Assembly (NCBI GenBank): GCA_036186865.1
Contig: AP025066.1
Coordinates: 12,947,360-13,011,359 of the forward strand
From: Eustoma russellianum
Lineage: Eukaryota > Streptophyta > Magnoliopsida > Gentianales > Gentianaceae
Reading direction: 5' to 3'
DNA length: 64,000 bases
Positions 10,543 to 21,530 of this stretch are shown one piece after another (the stretch's first letter is position 1; the number at the start of each line of letters is the position of its first letter). The notes beneath the pieces were generated by a model. The model was given only the letters and a program-made list of their open reading frames with translations, ran no database searches and was not told the origin of the DNA. The position numbers were made by a program, and so were the translations under genes.

Positions 10543-12930
10543 AGCTGGCCAGAAATAAATGGTACCAATGGAAAGCGTTCTTTTCAAAACTGAATCTTTT
10601 CTTAAAAAATGCTTTTTCATCATTCTTTGACATAAATCAGTTTCATAAATCATGTAAATGACGATGATGCAATGTATGACGTGTACTATGCAATTCGTGA
10701 CAAAATGCATCACATACATACAAGTATGGTCTTATTCTTTAAGCTGGAAAAATTTCAAGAATTAACATTCTGTTGTGCGGCCTCAAAACCTTATAATTCG
10801 GGCCTATTTTCTTGATCTCTTGACACTCGTATGCATAAGGGTGTCTTGTCTTCTTGTCATAAAAATTTCGTAACGAATCAAGACGTAGAGAGCTCTCAAA
10901 TCATTAAATTTACCAAACAGGGTACTGCTGAATTCAGCAGTGCAGTGCCCATCTTTTACCTTTCTTTCCAACCCATAAAGTCTTATTTAATTTGGGCCAA
11001 TACCTAGAAAACACTGCAGACATACCAAGGATTAATGTTCATAAGCTCAAACCATTCAAACAAGTCTAAATCCACAAAACGAAGTCTCCCAACTCATTCC
11101 AAAATTCTGCCCAGTTTTCCAGTTTAGTAGTGCCAAATTAATTTCAATAGTTACCCCTTAAAACAATAATTTCAAGCTGATTAATTTTCATGGACATGCT
11201 CATCTATGTCCTAAGTAATTACCATAAAAATTCCAGAGCAATTCAATAACTTTAAAGGGGTCATTTACTTACTTTCCCAAAAACGGTTTCATGCTGATTC
11301 TGGAGTGACCAGTTTTACTTCAAATTTTATTGTGGCTAAACCGTAAGTCCTTTTTCCAACATTCCAACTCAAAAACTTAGTAAACACACAAGGCTAGAAT
11401 CCTATCAAACATCAGCCCATTTGCATGTTTCTAAAGTCCATTTTTGGGCCAAACAATACGTCATTTAATTCTGCCCAGTTCCAGTGATTTCAGCTTGGCC
11501 AGTTTTACTAAAAATTCTATTAAGAATAAACCATAACTTCTTTTACCAAAATTCCAACTCTCATAATTACTAAACACATAAGACTAAAACCATGCCAAAA
11601 ATCAGATTATTTGAACACTTCTAAGGATCACTTCCAGTCCATGCAAAATATTACATTATTCTGCCCTGTTCCAGTGATTTTCCCCTTTTCGTCACCTTTC
11701 TTGCTAAAAGTGTACCAACTAAAATTATTCTTCACAAAAGGCTTACTAACCTTCACATACACTTTTTAACATAACATACAAGTTCTAATATACTTTAAAA
11801 GCCATATACAATTTCTCTCAAAAACAGTTTTGGAAATTACATAAAGCACACTTTGATAATGCACATTTTGTACATGGTCAAGTCTATCCTTGGCATATCT
11901 AATTTGTATGCTCCATACCCCCCCAACCAGTCCGTTTCTTACACATGCAAGGGCTTATACTTTGTTTTCACAGTGAACATAAAATGTCTAAGTCATAAAA
12001 ACATCCAAACATACAGCTCTATGTATCCTTTACCCCACAACACATACTCTTCCGCAAGAATTATTGTTCATCCTACTTCCCCCTTCAACCGTCCCTCTTA
12101 CATGGTAACAAGGAGAACTTTTTACCACCTTTACCTTAGACATGCAACTCATTCATATTCTAAGGAAGCAAAGAACTCATCTTTGAAGGAATCTCACACA
12201 TGCAAGTCACATTTCTTAAGAAACACTAAACTTTCATGCTTCAAGCTTAATGCTTTCCATCTAAGATTAAATCTTACTAAGAGCTAGACATTCAAGCATA
12301 TACTTTCACACATAAGCCAAGAGTATTTATAGTGTACTTGCCTCTTCAAGCCAGAACCTTTTCTTAGCTTGGATCTTGAGTGAAATGAGTTGATGTTTTT
12401 CCTCCACTTCATTCATGAAGCACACGGTTTTGAGGAGGAAAAAGAAGAATATTAGTCACCATTTTAAATGTAAAATAGAGCTAGATTAGGACTAGTTTGC
12501 TTACCAAAATGAAGCTTGGATTGATTTCAAACCACCAAGGAGCTAACACCACTTAGGAGCTTGGAAAGTTTGAACCTAGTGACCATGAAGGTCACGGTTT
12601 TGGCAAGCATAAGAGAGACAATGTGAGCTTCATTCTATAATTTGTGAAATTCAACTAAGTAGCTAGACATTCCACTTACCTAGAGGATTCTTTGAAGCTT
12701 GAAGATGAAGAGGATCTTGGGATTCCTTGGCTCAAGTTGGCCATGTGAGAGGGGTGAGAGGGTTCTTGTTCCTTTTTGCTCTTTGTGAATTCTTGAGGGG
12801 TTGAGTTAAGAGAGTTCTAGAATTCTTGGAGAGGATATTTCTTCAATAGGCTAAGTGTTTTTAGCCGTTGGGAGCTAAGGGAGAAGAAGGGAGTTCCATT
12901 TGCATGGTTATGCTAATTAGAGTTAACTTA

Positions 12931-13010
12931 ACTTGAGTTACTTTAGCAAACGAGGGTTACTTTATTGCTAACTTGAGTTACTTTAGCAAACTAGGGTTAC
13001 TTTTGGGTTA
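12931..13010. repeat. 40-bp tandem repeat, two copies (Gy2 3' LTR)
   Basis: Unit acttgagttactttagcaaa plus the following 20 bases is present twice. The other LTR has three copies at 29381-29500, so the copies changed in number after insertion or during transposition. Confidence 0.8.
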
Positions 13011-13597
13011 AGGTTAACATAAACTAACCACGGTAAAGTTTAAAAAGCCTCTTGGTTGCACCATGGAGGAAGCCGGTGTGAAGGGTGCATTTAGTAGGCT
13101 TCTTCATGCTTGAGTTACTTTTCAAGAGTGTTTAATGGAATAGCTACTAGGTAGTTGCCCCTTTTTCCTTAATTAAACCTCTTTTTCTTGATTTTCCTAA
13201 TAAAATGTAATTAGGAAAAATCATGAGTCTTCTTGGACTCATGGGGCCGAATTTAGTGGGATTGGGAGGGAAATTACCCCACCACTTGAAATCCCCTAAT
13301 TGCTATTTGGGCTTGATTTCAAGAAGGCCCTTTTTAGGATTAGTCGTTTCTAATTGGAAGGACATCCCCAAGCCCCTTTAAGGCCTTAGGGCCGAAACCT
13401 TCTATGGTATTGGGGAGATTTGGCCACTTCACATAGTCCGTAATTCATGCATGAATTATTATATTATATTTTCCTTAACAAAAATCTAATTAAGGAAGTA
13501 ATCACAAAATTAAATAAAATGTACTTGAAGATGCAACTTTTCATTAATTCACTTACACAAGTCTCAAGTACAATGTGATTTTTCGTTGGGTACAACA

Positions 13598-13611
13598 TCC
13601 TCCCCCCTTAT
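13598..13611 (-). other. Gy2 polypurine tract
   Basis: Coding strand ATAAGGGGGGAGGA lies directly before the 3' LTR start TGTTGTACCC. Confidence 0.85.
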
Positions 13612-13614
13612 TAC

Positions 13615-13634
13615 AAGTTTCATCCTTGAAACTT
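13615..13634. other. Stem-loop before polypurine tract (Gy2)
   Basis: aagtttca-tcct-tgaaactt keeps 8 bp of pairing although both closing bases differ from the CG/CG of Gy1 and Gy3. The paired change preserves the stem. Confidence 0.75.
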
Positions 13635-13641
13635 AAGAGCG

Positions 13642-14465
13642 CTACTCAAAAAGACACGGGTATAAGCTTCTCATGTTTTCCTCCGTCTCCCAAGTATCTT
13701 CATCAATCGAATGGTGCTTCCATTGCACCTTAACATAGGGATGGATCGTTTCCTTAATGTCTTTTCCTTGCGATCAACAATCCTTTTCAAATCTTCTATG
13801 TATGTTGCGTCGGCTTCAACTTTCAAGGGCTGCTCCTCGATGATATGGCCAGGCTCATGCACGTACCGGCGAAGCTGAGATACATGAAAGACGTCATGCA
13901 ATTGAGACAATGATGGCGGTAGTGCTAGTCGATAAGCAACTTCCCTAATCTTTTCAAGAATTTCGCAGGGTCCAATAAACCTGGGGCTTAACTTTCCTTT
14001 GATACCAAATCTCTTAACTCCTTTTGATGGCGACAATTTCAAGAACACCTTTTCTCCTGCTTGAAATTCCAATGGCCGCCTTTTCTCGTATGCCCAAATC
14101 TTGCTTCTATCTTGGGCCGCTTGTAACCTTTGCTTGATGATCATTACTTTCTCTCGAGTCTGTTCTACTAGATCAGGTCCTGTGAAAACCTTATCTCCGA
14201 TTTCATCCCAGTAAAGTGGAGAGCGACACTTTCTTCCATAGAGTGCTTCATATGGAGCCATCCCAATAGATCGATGATAACTATTGTTATAAGAGAACTC
14301 TACTAATTTGAGACTCTTGTCCCAACTCCCTCCAAATTCAAGTGTACAAGCTCGCAACATGTCTTCCAGCGTTTGGATGGTCCTCTCCGATTGACCATCC
14401 AACTGAGGGTGAAATGCAAAGCTCATTCGTATCTCGATGCCCATCGCTTTTGAAAAGCTGTCCAA
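13642..14465 (-). pseudogene. Gy2 integrase C-terminal half with chromodomain
   Basis: The main frame carries AFHPQLDGQSERTIQTLEDM (with the catalytic Glu), YNNSYHRSIGMAPYEALYG, the GPF region (KGKLSPRFIGPCEILE) and LHDVFHVSQLRRYV. Near 13735 it shifts: the following chromodomain (VKVQWKHHS, TWETEENMRS) is read in another frame and stops at 13642-13644. The core lies in an overlapping frame from 14423. At least two shifts make it inactive. Confidence 0.85.
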
Positions 14466-14809
14466 AATCGGGATGTAAAGCGAGGGTCACAGTCACAAAC
14501 AATGCTCATGGGTACTCCATGAAGGCTCACAATCTGATCAACATACATTGTAGCCAACTTCTCCATAGAGGTTTTGATGGTAATAGCCATGAAATGAGCA
14601 GATTTTGTTAAACGATCGACGACTACCCAAATGGCGTCATGTCCGTTCTTCGTCCTTGGCAGGTCAGTTACGAAGTCCATAGCAATGTAGTCCCACTTCC
14701 ACTCATGGACTTCAAGAGGCTGTGATAAACCTGCGGGTCTCTGATGTTCCACTTTCACTTTCTGACAAATAAGGCATTTCTCTAAAAATTCTGCAATTTG
14801 CCTCTTCAT
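14423..14809 (-). pseudogene. Gy2 integrase catalytic core and zinc finger Cys pair
   Basis: Reads KRQIAEFLEKCLICQKVK (the Cys-Cys half of the HHCC finger), then MDFVTDLP, VVDRLTKSAHF (first catalytic Asp) and CDCDPRFTSRFW (second Asp; the usual SDRD is CDCD here). The frame is lost after TAFQK, before the Glu block at about 14400. Together with 13642-14465 it covers the full DDE core in two frames. Confidence 0.8.
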
Positions 14810-14827
14810 ACCATGCCACCAGAATCT

Positions 14828-15304
14828 CTATTTTAGATATTGGTACATTTTGTTGGCTCCCGGATGGATAGACAAACGAGAATTATGAGCTTCACGAAGA
14901 AATTCATTCTTTATATCATCATCATTGGGTATGCACAGTCGTTCTCTAAACCACAAGCTATCATCATTTCTGATCTCAAAATCCTCAGATGGTTTCGTTT
15001 TCAACTTGTCCTTAGTTTTCTTCAAAGTTTCATCTCTTTCTTGACCCTCTTTAAACTTGTCAATCAGTGTAGGAACTAATACTAACTTAGCAAGCACGCT
15101 ATCAATGGAATCAACTACCCCGAGATCAAATTCTTCCATATCACGCTGCAATGGTGGTTGACGCGGATGGCTTGTCTTTCGACTCAAGGCGTCAACAACT
15201 TTATTGGCTTTCCCGGATGATACTGAATAGAAAGGTCGTAGTCCTTCATCAACTTTAGCCATCTGCGTTGACGCATATTGAATTCTTTCTGGGTGAAAAG
15301 GCAC
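14828..15304 (-). pseudogene. Gy2 RNase H tail, linker and integrase His pair
   Basis: From GKANKVVDALSRKTSH through the acidic linker to HNSRLSIHPGANKMYQYLK, the His-His half of the integrase zinc finger. A stop follows the Lys, where siblings continue QKFWWH. The first about 30 residues of the open frame are read out of frame with RNase H, which lies in the overlapping frame 15184-15834. Confidence 0.75.
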
Positions 15305-15834
15305 TTAAGGCTCTTGTGATTTGTGAAAATTTCACACCTTTCACCATACAAATAATGTCTCCATATCTTTAGGGCAAAGACTACAGCTGCGAGCTCAAGA
15401 TCATGTACCGGGTAGTTTTGTTCAAATGGCTTCAGCTGTCTAGATGCATACGCAATCACTCGATCTTTCTGCATTAGCACACATCCAAGTCCATTCTTAG
15501 AGGCATCACTATACACCACAAAACTTTCACCCGAAATAGGTTGTGCCAACACTAGAGCAGAAGTCAACTTTTCTTTTAGTTCGGTAAAACTCCTTTCGCA
15601 GTCTGTGGTCCATTCAAACTTTGTCTTTTTCTGGGTCAAACGGGTGAGAGGCATCGCAATCCGAGAAAATCCTTCAACGAACTTGCGATAATAGCCAGCG
15701 AGACCAAGGAAACTCCGTACTTCCGTAACATTTGTTGGCCTTGGCCATTCTGTAATTGCCTCGATCTTTTTGGGATCCACAGATATCCCATCCTCAGATA
15801 TAACGTGTCCTAGAAATGCTACACTACGTAACAA
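15184..15834 (-). pseudogene. Gy2 RT connection and RNase H
   Basis: A 216-codon frame: FLGHVISEDGISVDPKKIEA, the connection helix, and RNase H with VVYSDASKNGLGCVLM (Asp), HDLELAAVVFALK (Glu) and the block TNHKSLKCLFTQ, where siblings have TDHKSLKYLFTQ, so a catalytic Asp is replaced by Asn. It ends by a shift at YHPGK. The Asp change alone would be expected to impair RNase H. Confidence 0.85.
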
Positions 15835-15897
15835 AAATTCGCATTTACTGAATTTGGCATATAGTTTCTTTCTCCGTAAAATGTCAAGGACAATCGT

Positions 15898-16116
15898 TTA
15901 ATGGGCCACATGGGACTCTTCATCCGGTGAGTAGATCAAGATGTCATCGATAAAAACCACAACAAATTTGTCTGGTTGTTCTTGAAATACTCGATTCATC
16001 AGATCTATAAATGCCGTAGGGGCATTGGTCAGTCCGAATAGCAATACAAGAAATTCGTAATGTCCATAACGTGTCCTGAATGCAGTTTTCGGGACATCCT
16101 CAGCTTTGATCTTCAA
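15898..16116 (-). pseudogene. Gy2 reverse transcriptase palm (FIDDI)
   Basis: Contains KIKAEDVPKTAFRTRYGHYE, LTNAPTAFIDLMNRVF and VVFIDDILIYSPDEESHVAH; both catalytic Asp are present. The conserved MPFG before LTNAP reads LLFG. A stop ends the frame shortly after, before the FLGHV block. Confidence 0.8.
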
Positions 16117-16170
16117 TTGGAAGTATCCCGAACGAAGATCAATCTTACTGAAAATTCGTGCCCCCCGAAG

Positions 16171-16362
16171 CTAATCGAATAGGTCGTCGATCCTAGGCAA
16201 TGGGTATTTGTTCTTTATTGTGATCTTGTTGAGTTCTCTATAGTCAATGCATAAACGCATACTCCCATCCTTTTTCTTTACAAATAACACAGGAGCACCC
16301 CAAGGCAAAACACTTGGGCGAATGAGTTTCTTTTCCAGCAACTCAAGTAACTGTTCCTTCAA
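16171..16362 (-). pseudogene. Gy2 reverse transcriptase N-terminus
   Basis: LIRPSVLPWGAPVLFVKKKD, CIDYRELNKITIKNKYPLPR, IDDLFD, then a stop (TAG) where siblings have Gln. Past the stop the same frame continues L-R-G-A-R-I-F-S-K with no intron between Arg and Gly (16164/16165). This is the intronless form of the site that is interrupted in Gy1 and Gy3. It is separated from the protease frame only by an in-frame stop at 16363-16365. Confidence 0.85.
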
Positions 16363-17004
16363 TTATTTTAATTCCGCTGGTGCCATCCGATAGGGAGCCT
16401 CTGATATTGGCTCAGCTCCCAGGATTAGATTAATCTCAAAAGAGATTTCTTGATCTGGAAGAAGACCCGGTAGTTCCTCTGGAAAAACGTCAGGATATTC
16501 TCGGACCACCAGAACTTGAGAAAGATTGGAGGGCGCCTGATCGACATTCATTGCATAAACGATAAATCCTTTGTGTCCTTTCTTCAACGCCTTACTGGCG
16601 CGGATTGCATTTACATAAACATTCTTGGGACACTTCCTTAATTTCGAACCTCCCTGGAAGTTTACTTCCTTACGTGTGGGGTCCTTAATAGTAACCCGCT
16701 TTTCACTGCAATCGATGTGTGCAAAATTCTTGGAGAGCCAATCTATTCCAAGAATTACATCGAAATCAGTCATGGGTATGAGAATTAAGTCGGTGTCAAA
16801 CTGGTGATCATCAAACTCAAGTTCGGAATTTCTGAAGATGTGATGAGACACAAGCATCTGATCCCCAGCTGCTTGGACTCTATAGGGCGTCACTATAGGT
16901 TGGGTTGTGATCAATATTCTTTGCGAATTTCTTTGAGATAAATGAGTGGCTAGTGCCACTATCAAATAGTACAATGGCAGGCACTGAGCATACTAAAATA
17001 GCTC
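16363..17004 (-). pseudogene. Gy2 protease
   Basis: The protease exon begins right after the intron (GAILVCSVP then the active site VLFDSGTSHS near 16955-16975). One shift follows, after which the long frame gives YRVQAAGDQMLVSHHIF, DFDVILGIDWLSKNFAHIDC, the linker EYPDVFPEELPGLLPDQEIS and MAPAELK before a stop. It would be an aspartic protease that cuts the polyprotein. The DSG triad is intact but in another frame than the rest. Confidence 0.8.
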
Positions 17005-17086
17005 CTGGATATGCAAGATTTACTAAGCAACAGTAGGGCAATAGTATTTGCAAAAATCTAAGTATTGCATAAATTTTAAAATATAC
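17005..17086 (-). other. Putative spliceosomal intron between Gag and protease in Gy2 (82 bp)
   Basis: Coding strand: exon GTT GTA G, then GTATATTTTAAAATTT, and at the other end TGCATATCCAG followed by exon GA GCT ATT TTA GTA. Removal joins V-V-V-G to A-I-L-V-C-S, matching the uninterrupted Gy1 sequence V-V-T-G-T-I-L-V at the same phase-1 codon. The segment is AT-rich. Unspliced RNA meets a stop four codons in (GGT ATA TTT TAA), so it would encode Gag only. Confidence 0.78.
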
Positions 17087-18317
17087 CTACAACAACATCA
17101 TTAGCCTCTTCAACAGCTGCGCCAGTCGTAGCATGGACTCTCGCGTTTGCACGCTGACGCTGGTTCTTAGGTTGTTGCTGTTGCGGGACCCCTTTCTCTG
17201 GGCAGTCTTTGACCATGTGTCCAACTTTTCCGCATCCGAAGCAGGTAGTCCCCTTATCCAGACAGTCTTTGAGGATATGGCCCACCTTGCCACACCCAAA
17301 AAATTTTCCTGCTTGAATATAGCATTCCCCAACGTGGCACTTCTTGCAGTGGGAGCATGCCGGAATAGCTGGCTGTTGGCCCTGATTCTTTGTCTGATTT
17401 TTCTGCTAAGAACGGCGTTGGAACCGATTCTTTCCTTGTTGTCCCAGGCCTCTTGAGTTTTGCTTTGCGGCTTTGCGGGACCCTCCATTCCCCAATGTTT
17501 CTCTGCCTCTTTTCTGCCCTATCTCATCACGGCAAATAATATCCCTCTCTATTCGGTAGCAAGCATCCAACAGTGCACCAAAATTGGTTGGGTTTGCATT
17601 GACCAACCAGGTCCTGATCCTAGGGTTTAACCCTCTCTCAAACTTCAACATTTTCGTCTCCTCGTCATTCATAGTAGATGGCTGAAATCTGCCCAAAGCT
17701 ATGAACTTATTGGCATACTCCGCAACCGTCATTCCTTGCTCTTGTACCAGGGATTCGAACTCATGCCTCTTTTGCAATTTAACTGAAGGTGGTATGTAAA
17801 ATTTGTTGAATTCTTGAAGAAATCTTTCCCATGAAATTGGCCTTGGCAGGGATTGCATATTGGCCTTCTACCACTGATTCGCTTCCCCCAGTAGGAACGG
17901 CCTGACTGCTTGATTCTTTACTTCTTCAGGTGCACGGATCAACTCAAAACAATTTTCCACCTCGTCCAACCACTTTTTAACGGCATCGGCGTCCGATTTT
18001 CCCTCGAAAGGCGGAACATTAGCTCTTTTCAAGTTTTCAAAATAGTACTAGGCATCCCTGACTGGCTCGTGAGGCTGAGGAGCATTCTGCTGTAACATCA
18101 CTTGACCGATCTGGGTCACGGTCTGGCAGAAATTCTAGAAAGCATTAATGTCCAGAATCATTTGTGGCAAAGGCCCCTGGGGTGGTGGAATATTCTGAGT
18201 CGAGGGCGGATTTTGATCCTGTGGTGGTGGTGATGGAGGAACCTGAGCAGGTGGAGGAGTAAAAGGCTCATGCACCTCTGGTCTGGCCCTGGCAGGTCGA
18301 CCTCGTGGTCGTGCCAT
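17087..18317 (-). pseudogene. Gy2 Gag (capsid and zinc knuckles)
   Basis: Starts at MARPRGRPARARPEV (18317) with a Pro-rich N-terminus, followed by the capsid domain (KRANVPPFEGKSDADAVKKW, KLQKRHEFESL, MTVAEYANKFIALGRF, MNDEETKMLKFERGLNPRIR, CYRIERDI), a basic linker and a Cys/His tail with CSHCKKCHVGEC followed by two knuckles. The first of these has lost its leading Cys (FFGCGKVGHILKDC); the second is complete (CFGCGKVGHMVKDC). It ends VEEANDVVV at the intron. Several nonsense changes interrupt it (for example Trp to stop in the NQWW block near 17870). Confidence 0.82.
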
Positions 18318-18594
18318 CTGCACTATGAAGTGTCCGAGTTTTATTCAAGGTTGGAATGTCGTAATAAGTGACAGAATTTAATTCATAATCCAATAGGAGT
18401 TTAAAGCGATAACTCAAGAAGATATAGAGTTTCATGGACTAAGATTTTCGTTGTTAAGTCATGACTCTTACTTCCAGTCTGTCACCCTAGTCTAAGGTCA
18501 ACTCTCATCTAAGATCATGACTTAGATCTAAGGTGAAACTTAGATTTCTAAAATCATAACTTAATTCTATATTCTGCCTGGATCTAGAGCCTCA

Positions 18595-18606
18595 CCTCTG
18601 ATATCA
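18595..18606 (-). other. Gy2 primer binding site (tRNA-iMet type)
   Basis: Coding strand TGATATCAGAGG next to the LTR end CGCTACA. It has two mismatches to TGGTATCAGAGC; the first is the same G-to-A as in Gy1. Confidence 0.75.
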
Positions 18607-19362
18607 CCTGTAGCGCTCCGCATCCCAGCCTAGCCAGATACGGTGCGTCCGCCATACTTCACTACGGAGAGTACCAGGCGTCAATCCATAACATGTCGTA
18701 GTCCATAACAAAATATGTGGACCTTCCCGCTTACACATCAACAGGTAAGCAAAACCGAGGCAGAATAAAAACTTTTAAAATAAAAGAGTCTAGACATCTG
18801 TCGTAAGTCTTACAAACATGTTCGCAAAATGAGGAAATCCGAAAATCAGTGTCCCCAACATAAATTCATAAAAAGTCCATCAACATGACCATCATAACAA
18901 ACCCTTAAGCCGTCCTTCCTTTGCTCTTTTACGGATAGGGAACCCTAGGCTCATCCTCGATCCACTCGACCTTATTTCCTGCGGGTTCTGGGAGGAAAAA
19001 ATAAGAGGTGAGTGACAACGTCACCAACAAGTAAACCATAAATAATCACGAATTAAATGGAAAGTACACACAAGAACCAAAACCCCAAAATTTTGGTTTC
19101 ACAACATACCTGACTTTCAATCTATTACCAGTAAGGAAATAAGATCATAACTTATAAAACAAGAAATCACATTAAGATCATAGCTTAGGAGATATTAAAT
19201 CATAACATCATAGCCTAAGTAACAGTACATCAATCATCCGACTAGCTATGAAATGCAGTATGCATGAGTATGCACATGTGATGCATCATGATAAAAAAAT
19301 GAGGATAAGTTCTTTCGTTCTTTCTTTCAAAACACCATCGTCAATAAAAACAAGAGAGGGTT

Positions 19363-19617
19363 CAGATCTATTATATCCGGATCTGGGGTGGTCATGCTCA
19401 TCCCTTCGAATCTATTATTTCTGGATTCGAAAACAGTCATATCATCAATCATAGTCATCAGGTCTACTCTCTCCAGGCCTGTACGGTCATAATCGTCTTA
19501 AGCAGGGCTATTCTTTCTGGGTCTGTACAGTCATAATCATCATAATCTGGTCTATTTTCTCTGGGCCTGAACAGTCATAATCATCAGATCAATTAACCTC
19601 AGATCTGGAGCGGATTA
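19363..19617. repeat. Hairpin-unit array in Gy2 5' LTR
   Basis: Second copy of the array at 10287-10542. One unit here keeps an 8-bp stem TTCGAATC/GATTCGAA (19405-19431). Other units use CAGATC/GATCTG-type arms. Confidence 0.7.
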
Positions 19618-20873
19618 AACTGGCCAGAAATAAATGGTACCAATGAAAAGCATTCTTTTCAAAACTGAATCATTTCTTAAAAAAACGCCTTTTCATCATT
19701 CTTTGACATAAATCAGTTTCATAAATCATGTAAATGGCGATGATGCAATGTATGACGTGCACTATGCAATTCGTGACAAAATGCATCACATACATACAAG
19801 TATGGTCTTATTCTTTAAGCAGGAAAAATTTCAAGAATCAACGTTCTGTTGTGCGGCATCAAAACCTTATAATTTGGGCCTATTTTCATGATCTCTTGAC
19901 ACTCGTATGCATAAGGGTGTCTTGTCTTCTTGTCATAAAAATTTCGTAACGAATCAAGACGTAGAGAGCCCTCAAATCATTAAATTTACCAAACAGGATA
20001 CTGCTGAATTCAGCAGTGCAGTGCCCATCTTTTACCTTTCTTTCCAACCCATAAAGTCTTATTTAATTTGGGCCAATACCTTGAAAACACTGCAGACATA
20101 CCAAGGATTAATGTTCATAAGCCCAAACCGTTCAAACAAGTCTAAATCCACAAAACGAAGCCTCCCAACTCATTCCAAAAATCTGCCCAGTTTTCCAGTT
20201 TAGTAGTGCCAACTTAATTTCAATTGTTACCCTTTAAAACAATAATTTCAAGCTGATTAATTTTCATGGACATGCTCATCTGTGTCGTAAGTAATTACCA
20301 TAAAAATTCCAGAGCAATTCAATAACTTTAAAGGGGTCATTTACTTACTTTCCCAAAAACGGTTTCATGCTGATTCTTGAGTGACCAGTTTTACTACAAA
20401 TTTTATTGTGGCTATACCGTAAGTCCTTTTTCTAAAATTCCAACTCAAAAACTTAGTAAACACACAAGGCTAGCATCCTACCAAAAATCAGCCCATTTTC
20501 ATGTATCTAAGGTCCATTTTCCGGTCAAACAACACATCATTTAATTCTGCCCAGTTCCAGTGATTTCAGCTTGGCCAGTTTTACTAAAAAATCTATTAAG
20601 GATAAACCATAACTTCTTTTACCAAAATTCTAACTCTCATATTTACTACACACATAAGGCTAAGACCATGCCAAAAATCAGCTTATTTTAACACTTCTAA
20701 GAATCACTTCCAGGCCACGCAAAACGTTACATTATTCTGCCCTGTTCCAATGATTTTCCCTTTTTTGTCACCTTTCTTGCTAAAAGTGTACCAACTAAAA
20801 TTATTCTTCAAAAATGGTTTACTAACCTTCACATAAACTTTTTAACATAACATACAATTTCTAATATACTTTA

Positions 20874-20878
20874 AAAGC
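20874..20878. repeat. Target-site duplication AAAGC, left copy (CopN)
   Basis: AAAGC precedes TGTAGAGATAAAGG and is repeated at 28248-28252. The uninterrupted Gy2 LTR near 11797 has ttaaaagccatata once. Confidence 0.93.
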
Positions 20879-21398
20879 TGTAGAGATAAAGGGGTTTGAG
20901 TGATTTCAAAATACATGATTCAAACGTGCATGACATATTGCATAAAAACGTGCATGATATAAATGTGCATGACATATTGCGTAAAACTTGCCTTATATAG
21001 TTCATATATAATGTTGCCGTACTAACGAGCCATGAAGCTTTAAAGCTTACATCAAATGGCAAACATTTGTTGTGTTTATACTATTTTCAGGTGCCACTAT
21101 TAATGAACTAAACTAGTTCATTAAGTGAAGTACTTAGTTAATTAAACTAAGTAGTTCATTAAAGGAAGCTACATTTGAACAAGGCACAAAGGCAACAAGA
21201 CTAAGAAAGGAAAGTCTCCTCCTCCTCTCTTCATCAATATACACGCCTACATACATATATAAATATATATTTTCAGATTTTTTTGAAAAAGGCACATACA
21301 CATATATTCCAACATACTACCGACATGTTATATATTTTATGTACGTACGTTAACATCACACCACCATACTTAACTCGTATTTATGAGTATATTCAGGT

Positions 21399-21418
21399 CT
21401 TATATCATATGATATAAG
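21399..21418. other. 20-bp perfect palindrome in CopN LTR
   Basis: CTTATATCATATGATATAAG. The same word is at 25721-25740 and 46344-46363, with decayed forms at about 30555 and 54359, always upstream of the TATA-like region. Confidence 0.75.
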
Positions 21419-21520
21419 TCATGGTGATGAAAAATTAAATACGACACGTTAAAAGGTTCTAAACCGAAAATTGTCATATCGGGCAAATACCGAAACTTCG
21501 CCAGCGTGTCACGTACTTGC

Positions 21521-21530
21521 CATAAATAGA
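21521..21530 (+). promoter_or_regulatory. Candidate TATA box, CopN 5' LTR
   Basis: cataaataga, followed by GGCCAACCCCTACACCTC, a plausible start region. The same place in the solo LTR reads TATATAGA (54481-54488), a better plant TATA box. About 640 bases of U3 would lie upstream. Position and conservation only. Confidence 0.4.

Larger units (their letters stand above)
9534..13597 (-). repeat. Gy2 3' LTR
   Basis: Runs from TATAGCGCCCC (a TG-to-TA change of the expected terminus) to gggtacaaca beside the polypurine tract. It aligns along its length with 18609-20878 and 28253-30086. Contents: the hairpin array at 10287-10542 and the 40-bp repeat at 12931-13010. Open frames such as 11853-12287 recur in the other LTR and show no known domain. 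Confidence 0.92.
18609..20878 (-). repeat. Gy2 5' LTR, inner part
   Basis: Starts TGTAGCGCTCC after the primer site and matches 9534-11790 closely. It ends with AAAGC (20874-20878), the duplicated target of CopN, and continues at 28253. No supported gene. Confidence 0.92.

Noticed and set aside
11853..12287. 144-codon frame in the Gy2 LTR, with an 88-codon twin at 28469-28735
   Set aside because: The resemblance is explained by LTR identity, the twin is shortened, and there is no domain.
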